A stretch of DNA of 64,000 bases from Amoebidium appalachense (taxonomy: Eukaryota > Ichthyosporea). Location of the stretch: positions 682,001 through 746,000 of the forward strand of contig CAVNZM010000001.1 of NCBI GenBank assembly GCA_963693365.1, in the 5' to 3' direction. Below, in pieces: positions 31,558 to 42,081 of the stretch (position 1 is the first letter of the stretch; each line of letters opens with the position of its first letter). The position numbers were made by a program, and so were the translations under genes. Under the pieces are notes generated by a model. That model was given only the letters and a program-made list of their open reading frames with translations, did not search any database and was not told the origin of the DNA.

Positions 31558-34012
31558 ATGGATCCAAACAAAACTGGCGTAAGCAAAAATAACCATGTGG
31601 AAAGGTGAAGGGAAGACTGGTCCCGATAGCAAAACCACCTATTTTCAATGGGAAATCATTTTTCTTGGCATGATGACCGGCACTAAAGGTGTCCGGCTCG
31701 TGGATGTTGGCCTTGCTGACAACTACGTCCCCCCTACCACCGTCGCGGTTGACGGTGAACCCCCCTTCTACGGCTACGGCACTACCGCGGAACTCAAGGA
31801 GGCCCGCAATTGCCTCCTGCTCCATATGATTCAGAACATCGACCCTTCCGTCCTCACCACCGTTGCCCAGTACCGTATTGGTATGGACGCTGAACGGGCC
31901 ATGTGGAAATTCCGTCAACACTACCTCCAAGGCAAACCCGATCAGATCCGCATCATTCACCGTCAGTGGGATGCCTGTGCCCTTCAGCCCGGTGAATCAT
32001 TCACCACCTACCTGAGTCGTCTGCAGATCATCGTGAACCAGCTCCAGTCCCTCCAAGATGAGTCAATTCACTTCACTCGTCTAGCTGAGAAGTTCTTCAA
32101 TGAACTCACCACCAGAGACGACCTCACCCCTGAGTTCAACCGTCTTATCGAAGACTATCACTTCGGTGATAAGATATTCCCCGACTTCGAGTCCCTCCAC
32201 AACCACGTCAAGGGCATCGAGTTACGTCAAGACCTCAAGATGCAACTCCGGAGCAACCGTGCCCACCGTGCCTCCAAGTCCAGCATGGCATTAAATGCCA
32301 GTGCTCCCCCCCGTGATCTTCCTCGCCGTGACTTACGCAACCGACTTGACCGTACCCCTGGCACGGACCTCCGACCTGCCTTCCGGTCCACGTCTCGTTC
32401 CCCCAGTCGTTCCCGTTTCTCGGGTTCCCGTCGTTCTGATTCCCCGGCTCGTTCTAACAACCCGTCCGTGAAAGCATGCTCCTACTGCCACGAGCCTGAT
32501 CACACGATCATCGATTGCCCCGAGCCGAAATGCCGTATGTCCAGACACAACCGTTCCCGTCAAGGCAGTGAGAAATCTGTCTCCTTTGCTTTCTCGGCAT
32601 ACAATGCTAGCTCCGTCCCCGTGTCCTCCGACCCTGCCTGGGATTCTGGGTGCAACATGACTGTCTGCCCCACCCGTGAGTTCTTCCATGACCTCACTCC
32701 CCTTCCGACACCGACTCCCGTTGCTGCCTTCAATGGCACCCCCGTCTTGGCCACCCACACCGGCCATATCGTCATCAACACCACCACCGACCATGGCACA
32801 GCCACCCTTACCATTGAAGCCTACTACACCCCGTCTGGCCAAGCCTTCCTCATTTCAACATCCCAAGCTGCTGCCGAATACATCAAGGGTGATTTGAATG
32901 ATGCCTCCACTCCGTCATTCCTCTTCGACCGACTCACCGGCCGTCATCTCGTCAACCTCCGTCTACACAACGGTCTGTATTACTTCAAGGACTACACCAT
33001 TCAACCACCCACTCGTCCTGTGGCTCTGGCTGCCACCACCAGTGTTAACCCATCCATCTGGCACCATCGTCTGGGGCACCGTGCTATGACCAGCATCAAG
33101 GACATGGTGCAACACGACCTTCTTATTGGTCTCCCCTCGTCTGTCCTCGACTGTGATGTTCCTGATTGTCATGGCTGCATTATGGGTAAAACCACCAAGG
33201 CTCCGTTCAAGGGTGACCGTCCTCACTCCAACATCCCCGGTCATGAATGGCATTGGGATTTTTTTGAGCCTACCACAACATCGTACGGAGGTTCCAAGGT
33301 TGCTCTCGTCACTGTCTGCCGTGCCTCTGGACTCGTCAAGATCTACCCGATGGCCGACCGTACAAACACCCTGGACATTCTCACAGCTCACACCAACCTC
33401 GTTGCTACCCATGCCCCCTCCAAAGTTGGTGTCTACCACTTCGACTCCGGCTCTGAGTTCACCTCCAAGTCTACCCGTGCTTTTTGCCTCTCCCTGGGCA
33501 TCAAGGCCAGCTATGCTCCGGTGGACTGCCCTCAACTGAACGGCTATGTTGAACGTCGTATGCGGTTCCTCCAAGAGATTGTTCGTTGCCTCCTCCATCA
33601 AGTCCCAGATCAGTCTCTGTCCCCCAAACTGTGGGCTGAGGCCCTCCAACATGCCGCCTACATCATCAACGTCACCCCGTCCACGACTGCCAATGGTCGT
33701 ACACCATTCGAGGTTTTCTACGGTGTCAAGCCCGACATCTCCGAGCTCAAAGTGTTCGGCTGCCCTGCCTACACTCATGTGCCAGCCTCTAAACGGAACA
33801 AGCTGGCCCCCACCGTCAAACTCGGCATGTATATCGGCTATGATCTTCAATCACACTGCCACCGGATCTTCAACCCCACCACTCATCGTGTCGGCCTCTT
33901 CCGTGATGTGATTTTCGACGAATCAGCTTATCTCCCGTCCGACATTCCCTCAACACTTCCGACCCCCGACACCACTGCTACCTTGACCACTCCACCCCCC
34001 CCCCACAGTTGA
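31558..34012 (+). pseudogene. copia-1 gag-protease-integrase (best-preserved copy)
   Basis: The native ATG at 31558 is followed by a one-base insertion in an A run, so the long frame is open only from 31595 (805 codons). Order: gag (FQWEIIFLGMMTGTKGVRLV...); an RS-rich tail; the zinc knuckle CSYCHEPDHTIIDC; and protease WDSGCNMTVC. The HHCC module of integrase (WHHRLGHRAMTS, CDVPDCHGC) follows. The integrase core has D in WHWDFFEP, D in FDSGSEF and E in NGYVERRMR, then the linker. An expanded C run near 33998-34008 ends the frame (PPPPHS); the downstream frame continues at 34009. This copy shows the family's full domain order. Confidence 0.9.
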
Positions 34013-34884
34013 CACTGAAGATGATGTTTGTCTGGTGTACTCTGGCCCCCCTCCTGCCATCGTCGTTCCCCCGACACCCCCCCCCCACCGGCCCCCCTGC
34101 CCCCGTGCCCGTCCCGCCTGCCGACCCTCATCCTGCCCCTGGCAACGTCACACCCATCCGACCCGGCTCCCCCGACAACTTCGACTGGACCCCGTCCAGC
34201 CCGGAGGTTGCCCCCCCTGCAATTCCGAACTTCCAAGTTCCCCCCCCACCGTCTCCACCTCCCCCGGTTCCTGCACCCCGTCGTTCTGCCCGTCTACAGG
34301 GCAAGGTTGGACTTCAAGCCACCACCACCCTGCCAGTCCCCCCCGGTCCCCCCATCAACATCGACCAACTACCCAAACTTGTCCGTCAACTGTGTTCCGG
34401 ACCCAATGGTGACCAGGTCAAGTCAGCCCTCACTGCTGAGTATCAAGCCTTCGTCGACAAAGACATCTTTGAACTTGTTGACCCTCCCCCTGGTGCTAAC
34501 ATCGTCGGCTTCAAGTGGATTGTCTCCGAGAAAACTCTCAACTCGGCTGGTGACACCAAGATCAAGGCCCGTGGTGTTGCTCAAGGCTTTAGTCAGCAAT
34601 ACGGTGTTGACTATGAGTTGATTGAGAGCCCTGTCATCCGTCCGGCTGCTCTCCGTGCTATCCTAGCTCTGGCCGTTGTTGAAGGTCATGACATCCATCA
34701 ACTCGACGTGTCTATGGCCTTTCTCAACAGCCCACTCTCCGAGACCATCTACATGAAACAACCCCCGGGATTCATCACCATGGCCACACTTGGCAAGGTC
34801 TGGAGACTCAAGAAAGCCCTGTATGGCCTCAAGCAAGCCTCCAAGGCTTGGTACGACTTCCTCGACGGCATTCTTCTTGCCCAT
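34009..34884 (+). pseudogene. copia-1 linker and RT N-terminal half
   Basis: After the C-run frameshift, the frame encodes the Pro-rich linker and RT: INIDQLPKLVRQ, TAEYQAFVDKDIFEL, GFKWIVSEKTLNSAGDTKIK, HQLDVSMAFLNSPLSETIY and LYGLKQASKAWYDFL. At 34884 (CTTGCCCAT) it passes into DIRS sequence, before the YVDD motif, so the polymerase is incomplete. Confidence 0.85.
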
Positions 34885-35640
34885 GTGGCGCCGTTACCAA
34901 GAAAGGGAACCCCCCCAAGTACCGTCGAATCCACCACCTCTCCTGGCCCCGGGGTAGCAGTGTCAATGACAGCATCACCTACCCCGACGAACTTCAGTAC
35001 ATTCGCGCCCGGGACGTCACCCAGCTCATTCTCGACGCAGGCCCCGGCTGCTACATGGCCGTGGCAGATGTGCAGGCTGCCTTCCGGCACATGCCCATCC
35101 GACCAGAATCCATCACTTAATGGCATTCAAATGGCTGGGGCATTTTTACGTTGAAACCAGACTGCCCTTCGGCCTGAAATCTAGCCCAGCCATCTGGGAA
35201 CGGATCGCGGCCACCCTACAGTGGCTGGCACACCAGCACGGTATTACCCTCATCCGCCACTACGTAGACGACTGGATTATAGTCGCCCCCACACAAGAGC
35301 AGTGCCAACGTCACCTATCCACCTTCCTGCAACTCTGCCGAGAGCTGCACATTGCCATCTCCGAAGACAAGATGCAGGGCCCGGCTACCCGTGTCATCTT
35401 CATCGGTATCGAATTCGACTCCATCGCCATGGAGGCACGAATCCCGGCTTCCAAGCTCTCGGACCTACTCGACCTCACTTCCCACCCAAAGCCCACCATC
35501 ACCATTCGGGACCTCCAGTCCCTCCTGGGCAAACTCACCTGGTGTGCCCAGCTGGTTCCCCCCGGGAGGGCCTTCTCCCAGTGCCTATGGGCCCTTCTCC
35601 GGACCCACCCACACCTTGCCGGCCACCACCACATACGACT
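34885..35640 (+). pseudogene. DIRS-type reverse transcriptase
   Basis: Two frames joined at 35118. Upstream: YRRIHHLSWPRGSSVNDSI and CYMAVADVQAAFRHMPIRP (first catalytic D region). Then, after a one-base shift, FKWLGHFYVETRLPFGLKSS and LIRHYVDDWIIV (YVDD). FIGIEFDS and LLGKLTWCAQLVPPGR follow. The pattern (LPFGLKSSP, LSWP, GIEFDS) is that of tyrosine-recombinase retroelements of the DIRS/PAT/Ngaro group rather than copia or gypsy. The N-terminal ORF1 of this copy is missing; copia-1 lies there instead. Confidence 0.82.
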
Positions 35641-36155
35641 GACTGCTGCCCCTCATCACACCCCCCACATACACTACCCTGGCCACCGATGCTGCCGGAT
35701 CGGTGGGTCTAGGAGGCCACTGGCTCGACCAATGGTTCTTCATGCCCTGGTCCCCCTCCACCCAAGCCCTCTATGCTCATGAGGGTAAACTCGGTTCTTC
35801 CGTCATCGAACTCCTGGCCATCGCAGCCGCCGTGGCCCTCTGGGCCCCCTCCTGGTCCACCCACCATGTCCGTATTTTATGCGACAACACGGGTGCTGTG
35901 TCTGACCTGCACTCCCGGTCTTCCCCCCACCCCGTGATGGCCAAACTTATTCGGTTCATCACCCGCATGGAAATGCAATACCAATTTACATTACAGGCAT
36001 CCTACCTACCAGAACCCCTCAACCATCTGGCCGATGCCCAACTTAACCCTCGTAACCAACTTCCCCGGGCCCGACGACTCCGACCTTCCCTGCAACCGGA
36101 GCCCTGCCCCTTCCCCTCCTGGGTCCACGAGTTCCTATCCCTTCCCTTGGGCTAA
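35641..36155 (+). pseudogene. DIRS-type RNase H
   Basis: The frame shifts again near 35640. The domain reads LATDAAGSVGLGGHW (first D), SSVIELLAIAAAVALW (E), ILCDNTGAVSDLHSR (D) and LPEPLNHLADAQLNP (last D), the order expected of RNase H. It overlaps the recombinase ORF by about 120 bp in another frame, a common arrangement in DIRS-like elements. It would remove RNA from the cDNA hybrid. Confidence 0.75.
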
Positions 36156-37236
36156 CCCCCCCCCCCCCCCCCCAGATCTCCCGTTCCGGAGCAACGCTGG
36201 CAGATTGGCCCCCCACTTTGCTCCGGCCGAGCTGCTTCGAGCCACCACTACCCTGCAGGAATGCCAGGCCCTGAGTCTCAACCTCGACTCTCGGGCCTTT
36301 TACTCCCGGGTGCAAAAAGTGTTCATCGATTTCTGTGTGGTATCTCGGCTGCAATCCCCCTCCGGGTCCTCCCTCCCGGCCTCCCCACACACCGTGCAAC
36401 TTTTTCTCGCCTGGTGTGCCCAACGAGGGGTACAGGCCTCTTCCTTAACCGGCTACAATTCGGCCATCACCAGGCTCCACCTCGACATGGGCCTCCCTGC
36501 TCCCTACCCCCACGACAAGTCTCTGGCCTGGTTCCTACGGGGGGTGGGCAGATGGCAGCTTTCTCACAACATCCGACCCCGCTCATCCACCAGGGAACCC
36601 CTCCTGCCCTCCCACCTCAGCCTACTCCATGGCCAGTGCCCCACCAAGGCCTCCTCGGCCAATCTCCGGCTATGGACGGCAGTCATCGTCGGTTTCTGTG
36701 GTCTCCTCCGTTCAGGGGAATTTACCTCCAAGACCCTGACTTCTTTCGACCCGTCCCGTCACGTTAAACGGAAGGACGTGACCTTCACCTACACCCCCAC
36801 CGGTACTTTGTCCCATGCCACCCTCCACCTGCCAACCTCTAAGACGGATGTACAGGCCCGAGGTGTCAACGTCACTCTAGCTGCCCTGCCCCTCACCCAC
36901 TTCTCCCCAGCCCATCTCCTCCGGCAGTTCCTGGATACAACGTCCGGTCAACCCGACGACCCCCTCTTCAGTCTCGGTGGCATCCCCTACACCAAGAGTG
37001 CTTTCTCTGCCGACTTCCGTGCCCTCCTCTCCCGGGCAGGCCTCTCACCCTCCCGGTTTGCCGGACACAGCCTCCGCATCGGGGGGGCCACAGCACTGGC
37101 TGAGGCCGGGGTCGACGACTCCCGGATCACACAACTCGGCAGGTGGTCCTCCGACTGTTTCCTGATCTATACCCGACTTCGTCCGGCCTCCATTGCTGCC
37201 ACTACCACACGTGTATTCGTCTCTATTCTTAAGTGA
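36034..37236 (+). CDS. DIRS-type tyrosine recombinase
   Basis: An intact 400-codon ORF from the ATG at 36034 to TGA at 37234. The N-terminal ~80 residues are proline-rich and overlap RNase H. The SAM-like core-binding domain covers about 90-200 (GYNSAITRLHLDMGLP). The catalytic domain has R in GLLRSGEF (~226), H-x-x-R in GHSLRIGG (~344-347), W in LGRWSSD and the nucleophile Y in FLIYTR (~378). Such enzymes insert a circular cDNA by strand exchange without target duplication, replacing the DDE integrase of LTR elements. All key residues are present. Fragments of this ORF, inverted, are spliced into copia-1 at 45275 and 52396. Confidence 0.9.
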   Translation: MPNLTLVTNFPGPDDSDLPCNRSPAPSPPGSTSSYPFPWANPPPPPPDLPFRSNAGRLAPHFAPAELLRATTTLQECQALSLNLDSRAFYSRVQKVFIDFCVVSRLQSPSGSSLPASPHTVQLFLAWCAQRGVQASSLTGYNSAITRLHLDMGLPAPYPHDKSLAWFLRGVGRWQLSHNIRPRSSTREPLLPSHLSLLHGQCPTKASSANLRLWTAVIVGFCGLLRSGEFTSKTLTSFDPSRHVKRKDVTFTYTPTGTLSHATLHLPTSKTDVQARGVNVTLAALPLTHFSPAHLLRQFLDTTSGQPDDPLFSLGGIPYTKSAFSADFRALLSRAGLSPSRFAGHSLRIGGATALAEAGVDDSRITQLGRWSSDCFLIYTRLRPASIAATTTRVFVSILK

Positions 37237-37265
37237 AACCTTTGGAGCAAGCATACTGCTCTCGT

Positions 37266-37352
37266 GCCGTGGTTTACAACCATTGCAGGTTCACTTTCGT
37301 CCAAGGGGATGTCCCCCTAGAGGCAACACACGTCCCGGAGTAGTTTTCATAG
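37266..37352 (+). repeat. DIRS split repeat B1
   Basis: 87 bp (GCCGTGGTTTACAACC...GTTTTCATAG), repeated at 37824-37910 and, inverted, at 39596-39682. With A2 and B2 it gives the B1-A2-B2 end typical of split direct repeats. Confidence 0.88.
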
Positions 37353-37823
37353 AGGTTTTATTTGTGGAAATTATTGACATAAATATTTTTCTGGGTAAAC
37401 GCGTAGGATGGGTGTCCGATATCAACAGGCTTCGTTTAATGTTTTAGCAGTTCGCGTTCGGCTGCCCGCATACGGGCACCTATTAGCCAGTCAAAACATC
37501 AGATTCCACAGATCACTAGACCGAGGTTTGGTTGGCTCAGGATAAGATTTCACATAACACTAGATCGGTTTTGATTGGCTCAGTTCGGTAGCCTTAGGTA
37601 TATAAGCACGACAGTTTCTAGCAGATCAGCAAGCAACAACACATCTTCTGTGTTTAGCACCTACAGCTTTACAGCTATATTTTCTTTTTCACCCACCCAC
37701 CTACACCCTACACTCAACCCCCATTGATCCCCACATACGTGCTGTTTTTTCACGGGGCGAAGACTTCCCCCGTTTTTTGGGCACAAGGACCTCACGAATC
37801 AATAAATTGATGACTGGGGGCCT
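37353..37823 (+). repeat. DIRS split repeat A2
   Basis: About 471 bp; its first part matches A1 at 31114-31448 and the inverted A1 at about 41000-41357. It includes GATTGGCTCA words, a TATA box at 37599 and CTTTACAGCTATATTTTC, after which the A1 copies continue into ORF1. The second part (TGCTGTTTTTTCACGGGGCG...) leads into B2. Confidence 0.85.
37599..37606 (+). promoter_or_regulatory. TATA box in DIRS A repeat
   Basis: TATATAAG preceded by two ATTGG (inverted CCAAT) boxes within 90 bp, conserved in the A1 copies at 31370 and, inverted, near 41094. It would start element RNA at the left end. Confidence 0.5.
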
Positions 37824-37910
37824 GCCGTGGTTTACAACCATTGCAGGTTCACTTTCGTCCAAGGGGATGTCCCCCTAGAGGCAACACACGTCCCGGAGTA
37901 GTTTTCATAG
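37824..37910 (+). repeat. DIRS split repeat B2, right end of element
   Basis: Second copy of the 87-bp B repeat; unrelated AT-rich DNA follows GTTTTCATAG. Confidence 0.85.
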
Positions 37911-38449
37911 ATCGGAATGATATTGTTATGCTATAGTATTGGATACATCTGGATTTGCAGAAAAGGATATTGGAATGAAATCTTACTATTATGTCACAAC
38001 ATCTCAGAATGATAACGTTGTGGATACTGTCCTAATATCGGAAAGGGGTATAAAAATAATCAAGATATCCGAAAGGGCCTATTTAGATATTGTGGAGGTA
38101 TATGAGGATAGTATATCTCTGTGATATCCAAAAAAGTTCTTTCATATCCATTTGGTATCCATTTTTCATCCGGAAAAAACAGATATATTCAGTTTTTCAG
38201 AACATTTTATGATAACTATCTAATATCATTTAGATAAATGTTGACTATCTCAAAAGATATGTAATTGGATGCCGGATGCCATACGCCCATCTGCAATATC
38301 TACATCCCCATCCCGGAGGGGTATCGGGATGGAAAACGTTGGATGGGCGCCTAATATTAGAACGATATTAGACTAATATCTGTTTTGGAATTTCGGTATC
38401 TACGATATCATAAATGTTTTTTGGATGGGGGTCGTCCTTTGCTGATGTG
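37911..38449. other. AT-rich spacer with GATATC/ATATCC words
   Basis: No credible gene. ATATC/GATAT words occur many times, some in small inverted pairs (CATCCCGGAGGGGTATCGGGATG near 38309). It may be the 5' part of LTR3 or separate host DNA. Confidence 0.5.
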
Positions 38450-38892
38450 ATTGGACAATAGATATATATGGAATTCGGTTTATTGCAAAGTGTCTTCACT
38501 TTGAGAGTGTCGACTATTAGGAAATATATGTATTTAAATAAGTTTCTTTATAGAGACGAACATAAATATATATATGTGAGTTAATAGTGACTAGATGTAT
38601 AATTACTTAATTTATTCTAAACTTTAGTTTAATCAGAAGTTGGAATGCGTATGCTCTGTCGGAATGTGTTTTTCTATCTTCTGATAGAACCGATTGGTTC
38701 TCCCTCTTTAGTTGTGATAAGATGATAAGTCGCAAGTACAAAAGGAACCGAGAGCACAATAAAGAATCAGTTGTTGTTTGAATCTTTCAATGTCTCGTGA
38801 ACAACTCCGATTGCCCGCTCATTAATGTGTTAGTCGTGTTTTACATGACACCTCTGTGCACTCTGCTCCCTTAGACCCGTACAAAACAACAG
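38450..38892 (+). mobile_element. LTR3 fragment, plus orientation
   Basis: Inverted relative to 4661-5115 and highly similar. It ends GTACAAAACAACA, then a G run of the copia-1 3' region. It has AATAAAG near 38758 as a possible poly(A) signal. The left boundary is not defined. Confidence 0.75.
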
Positions 38893-39578
38893 GGGGGGGG
38901 GGGGGGGGGAAGGGGGGGAGGGGCAAAAACAACGAATATGTATAACGTTTGTAGTCGGGGTATGACTAACTGGGTTTGAAACCAGTGAAAGATAGAGTAG
39001 AATCGCGGTACAGGTCAAACAATATATAAAAACCCTAAGTGGGCATACCCACAAAGGCAATATACATATGAAATAATGATGGTGGTAAATTAAGTAGTAA
39101 TCAGCCCAGCCGGGAGGCAGTGTTGATGCATCTGCTGTCCAGGGCCCCAGCCGTAGTAGAAAACCACACGTGAAGTAAGACGGGTCAATCGAAAATATCC
39201 GGCACACAAAGTCGGGCACGATGGGTGACGTGACTCGGGCCAGGGAGGGGTTTGGTGAGGATGTCGGCCAAGTTGTGAGCTGACTCGACATAGTGGACAA
39301 CAACATCCCCACTGGCAATGTAGTCTTTAGCTCAGCTTCGGTGGTGCTGGTGGCCGTGATGGGCTGGAGCTTGGAGTACCAGATGATGGGCATACCAGCA
39401 AACTCGATGATGTAACCGGTGGTAGACTTCTTGCTGTCAGCACAACCAGCAAAGTCAGCATCCGTGTAGCACTCGAGGATGGGGGGCGTGGTGGCCGAGT
39501 ACTTGTAGTCAATGCCAAGGTCAATGGTACCGAGGAGGTACCGGGCCACACGACGGAGAAGGTCCCAGTGAGTCTTGC
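38893..39578 (-). pseudogene. copia-1 RNase H and 3' UTR, minus strand
   Basis: The element's C-rich tract (here a G run), 3' UTR (with the GTGGGTATGCCCAC hairpin word near 39040) and RNase H region (ILECYTDADFAGCADSKKST, GMPIIWYSKLQPITATSTTEAEL). A deletion in the RNase H part (ELKTTLPVGML) breaks the end of the ORF. It continues at 42082 after the LTR2 insertion. Confidence 0.8.
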
Positions 39579-39592
39579 TGTCATCTTCACTT
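39579..39592 (+). mobile_element. solo LTR2, first 14 bp
   Basis: TGTCATCTTCACTT preceded by CTTGC (39574-39578). The LTR resumes at about 41361 after the DIRS insertion. Confidence 0.8.
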
Positions 39593-41360
39593 GATCTATG
39601 AAAACTACTCCGGGACGTGTGTTGCCTCTAGGGGGACGTCCCCTTGGACGAAAGTGAACCTGCAATGGTTGTAAACCACGGCAAGCCCCCAGTCATCAAT
39701 TTATTGATCCGAGAGGTCCTTGTGCCCAAAAAACGGGGGAAGTCTTCGCCCCGTGAAAAAACAGCACGTACCTAGCCCCTAAGTTCTATCTGTGGGTGTG
39801 GGTGTGCGCGTAGACTAGGCAATGTGCTTGCAGTCTTTGCGGGGGTGTGTGCCAGAGCAGAGCGGGCACACGTGGGAGAAGGGGCAGGGCTGGTTAGCGC
39901 AGGACCGACCGTTGATGTGGCAATTCCTGCAGTGTGTCGCGGGTAGATCCACGGGTCGGGCCGGTGGTGCCGGGCCGGGTTGCGGGCCGGGTCGGTTGGG
40001 GGTTTGTCCCCCGCCGGGCTTGTGGGGCGGCGGGAAACCATCAAGACCACAGCCGGGCTTGGGGTACATGGGGCAGGCTGCGCTGGGGTGGTCGGGGAAG
40101 CCGCAGCGCTGACATGCGTCCGGGATGAGCAGAGTGGGTGGCAGGAGGAGATCCTGGTGGAGTTGGGCGAGCAGGTTGGGACACTCGATCGGAGCACGAC
40201 CCTGTTGGTGGGCAACGGTTCGGGCGTATACGTCATAGTTGTGGATCTGGGCCCACGGGTATCGGGTGCTGAGGCGAGTGATGTGCTGAGTCCAAAGTAC
40301 GTCTCTGTCCGTGGGGAGGCCGAGGTGGTGCTTGGCGGCCATGTAATGGGTCCAAGCTTGGATCCAAATGACGAGTGAACGCAGGGGAACGGGTTTGTCT
40401 TGGCGAAAAGTCTCGATGCTGCCGTCGTCGGCCATGCGCAGATGCTGACCTTTCTTGGATGGGGCCAGGAGGGCGGCGGGGGTGAACTTATACAGGTCGA
40501 CGAAACGATTGGCGCGCAAATCTGCCAGCACATCCGCGGGGGGAAGCGGGAGTGTGCCCGGTTGAATGTCGCCAGTGTTCTCACCTGTAATGGGGGGCGC
40601 GGGCAGGGCAGGTAGGTCCAGGTCAGGGCCGAGATGCAGCCCCAGGGAAACCTCCCCGGGTGCGGAGGGCGCGGCTGGGGGCGCGGGAGGGTCGCGGTTG
40701 GTGAGAGCGGCCAGGACGCCAGCCATCTGGGTGCTGATGGCGGTGAGGGCGGCAAGGACGGCGTCTTGAGAAGTCATCGGCGGGGACGGTGGGGCCTGAG
40801 GAGGGACTTCAGGAGTAGAGGGGAGAGTAGCCGGAGGGTCCGTGGTGGTATGGGCCGCTGGAGGCGCGTCAGTGCCCGCGGGAGCGTTGGTCAGCCTGTG
40901 GCGGAGGTCGCTGCGGGTCAGGCGCTTAGGTGCCGCGGCAGGGGCGGCGGCTGAGGCCTGGCGCTTTTTTGGCGGCATGCTGACCGGCGTAGGGAAAGAT
41001 AGGGAGAAGGAAAAGAAAATATAGCTGTAAAGCTGTAGGTGCCAAACACAGAAGATGTGTCTGTTGCTTGCTGATCTGCTAAAAACTGTCGTGCTTATAT
41101 ACCTAAGGCTCCCGATCTGAGCCAATCAAAATCGATCTAGTGTTATGTTGAAATCTGATCTTGAGCCAATCAAACTCGGTCTAGTGATCTGTGGAATCTG
41201 ATGTTTTGATCGGCTAATAGGTGCCCGTATGCGGGCAGCCGAACGCGAGCTGCTAAAACACGAAACGAAGCCTACATGGTTATGTTGATATCGGACACCC
41301 ATCCTACGTGTTTACCCAGAAAAATATTTATGTCAATAAAACTCCACAAATAAAACCTTC
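39593..41360 (-). mobile_element. non-autonomous DIRS derivative: A1, gag-like ORF1, A2 tail, B2
   Basis: Minus-strand order: A1 with TATA box (about 41357 to 40990), ORF1 (40978-39815), the end of A2 (39771-39683) and B2 (39682-39596). RT, RNase H, recombinase, B1 and most of A2 are missing as one block. Both termini are present, so it is an internally deleted element able in principle to move in trans. It sits inside LTR2. Confidence 0.85.
39815..40978 (-). CDS. DIRS-type ORF1 (gag-like, zinc knuckles)
   Basis: 387 residues from the ATG at 40978 (MPPKKRQASAAAP). The N-terminus is basic and Ala/Pro-rich. The middle region (WIQAWTHYMAAKHHLGLPTD, TRLSTRYPWAQIHNYD) resembles capsid-like domains of DIRS/Ngaro ORF1 proteins. 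The C-terminus has CQRCGFPDHPSAAC (CX2CX4HX4C), a Cys-rich stretch CRNCHINGRSC, and CPLCSGTHPRKDC (CX2CX3HX4C). It should bind element RNA in particles. The ORF is intact although the rest of the element is deleted. The reading frame is also open further upstream into A1, but a start there is not needed. Confidence 0.8.
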   Translation of the reverse strand: MPPKKRQASAAAPAAAPKRLTRSDLRHRLTNAPAGTDAPPAAHTTTDPPATLPSTPEVPPQAPPSPPMTSQDAVLAALTAISTQMAGVLAALTNRDPPAPPAAPSAPGEVSLGLHLGPDLDLPALPAPPITGENTGDIQPGTLPLPPADVLADLRANRFVDLYKFTPAALLAPSKKGQHLRMADDGSIETFRQDKPVPLRSLVIWIQAWTHYMAAKHHLGLPTDRDVLWTQHITRLSTRYPWAQIHNYDVYARTVAHQQGRAPIECPNLLAQLHQDLLLPPTLLIPDACQRCGFPDHPSAACPMYPKPGCGLDGFPPPHKPGGGQTPNRPGPQPGPAPPARPVDLPATHCRNCHINGRSCANQPCPFSHVCPLCSGTHPRKDCKHIA

Positions 41361-42081
41361 ACGGCAAGACTTAGAAGTTGAGTTTTGTATTTGTTTATTA
41401 GTTTGTTGTAGTTTGTTTCCTTTTCCTTCCTTCCTTTCTTTCTTTCTTTTCTTTCTGTTTCCGTGTACACCGATATCTTAGATCTGTGTACGTATCGACA
41501 TACTTAGCTCGCGCACACGTATTGTCGTTTGTGTCAAAATCTATATATGTCATCCAATCAAATCTCGTTTATATTTTCCCAAATATAGTAACTTACATTC
41601 CTTTCTCATTCCTTTCTCACGGCGTAGCATTGTGCTATGTTCTCCAACCATTAGGAATAATTATGTTTTGACGTGTTATGATAAGAACATGTATAAATGT
41701 ATGTTATGAATTAATAGTTACATAAGTGGTTTCATTTTGTTAAATGTTTCCGTGCTTTTATTAGAAGTTTCTTTCATTAGAGGATTGAGTTTCATATTCT
41801 ATGGGGGGTCTATTTTGATCGATATATTTTACACTCATAGTTTTCGTCTTTCTGATTGGAAAATAGAGTTTTCGTTCTTTTGATTGGTTTATCGTTTTCA
41901 CATTCCCAAGTATAAAAGGGACTTCATCTTGGAATAAATCTTAAGCAGTCGTATTCACTTCCTATGGTTCCAGCAGTCGTTCCACCTCTGCGGTTGTGTT
42001 TCTCCCGTGTGTCTCTGTGTTGTGTATAACATAACACCCATCTGTGCTCTCTGCTTCTCCGTTTACCCACACAAAACAACA
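41361..42081 (+). mobile_element. solo LTR2, main part, TSD CTTGC
   Basis: Resumes GGCAAGACTTAGAAGTTGAG and ends ACAAAACAACA at 42081, followed by CTTGC (42082-42086), matching CTTGC at 39574-39578. It carries TATAAAAG at 41911 and AATAAA at 41933. Confidence 0.9.
41911..41918 (+). promoter_or_regulatory. TATA box of LTR2
   Basis: TATAAAAG preceded by ATTGG at 41883; AATAAA follows about 15 bp later. It is the likely U3/R boundary of copia-2. Confidence 0.55.

Noticed and set aside
34009-35154. Single 381-codon protein spanning copia RT and a Ser/Thr/Pro-rich C-terminus
   Set aside because: The C-terminal part is DIRS sequence read in the wrong frame; the real DIRS RT frame lies beside it.
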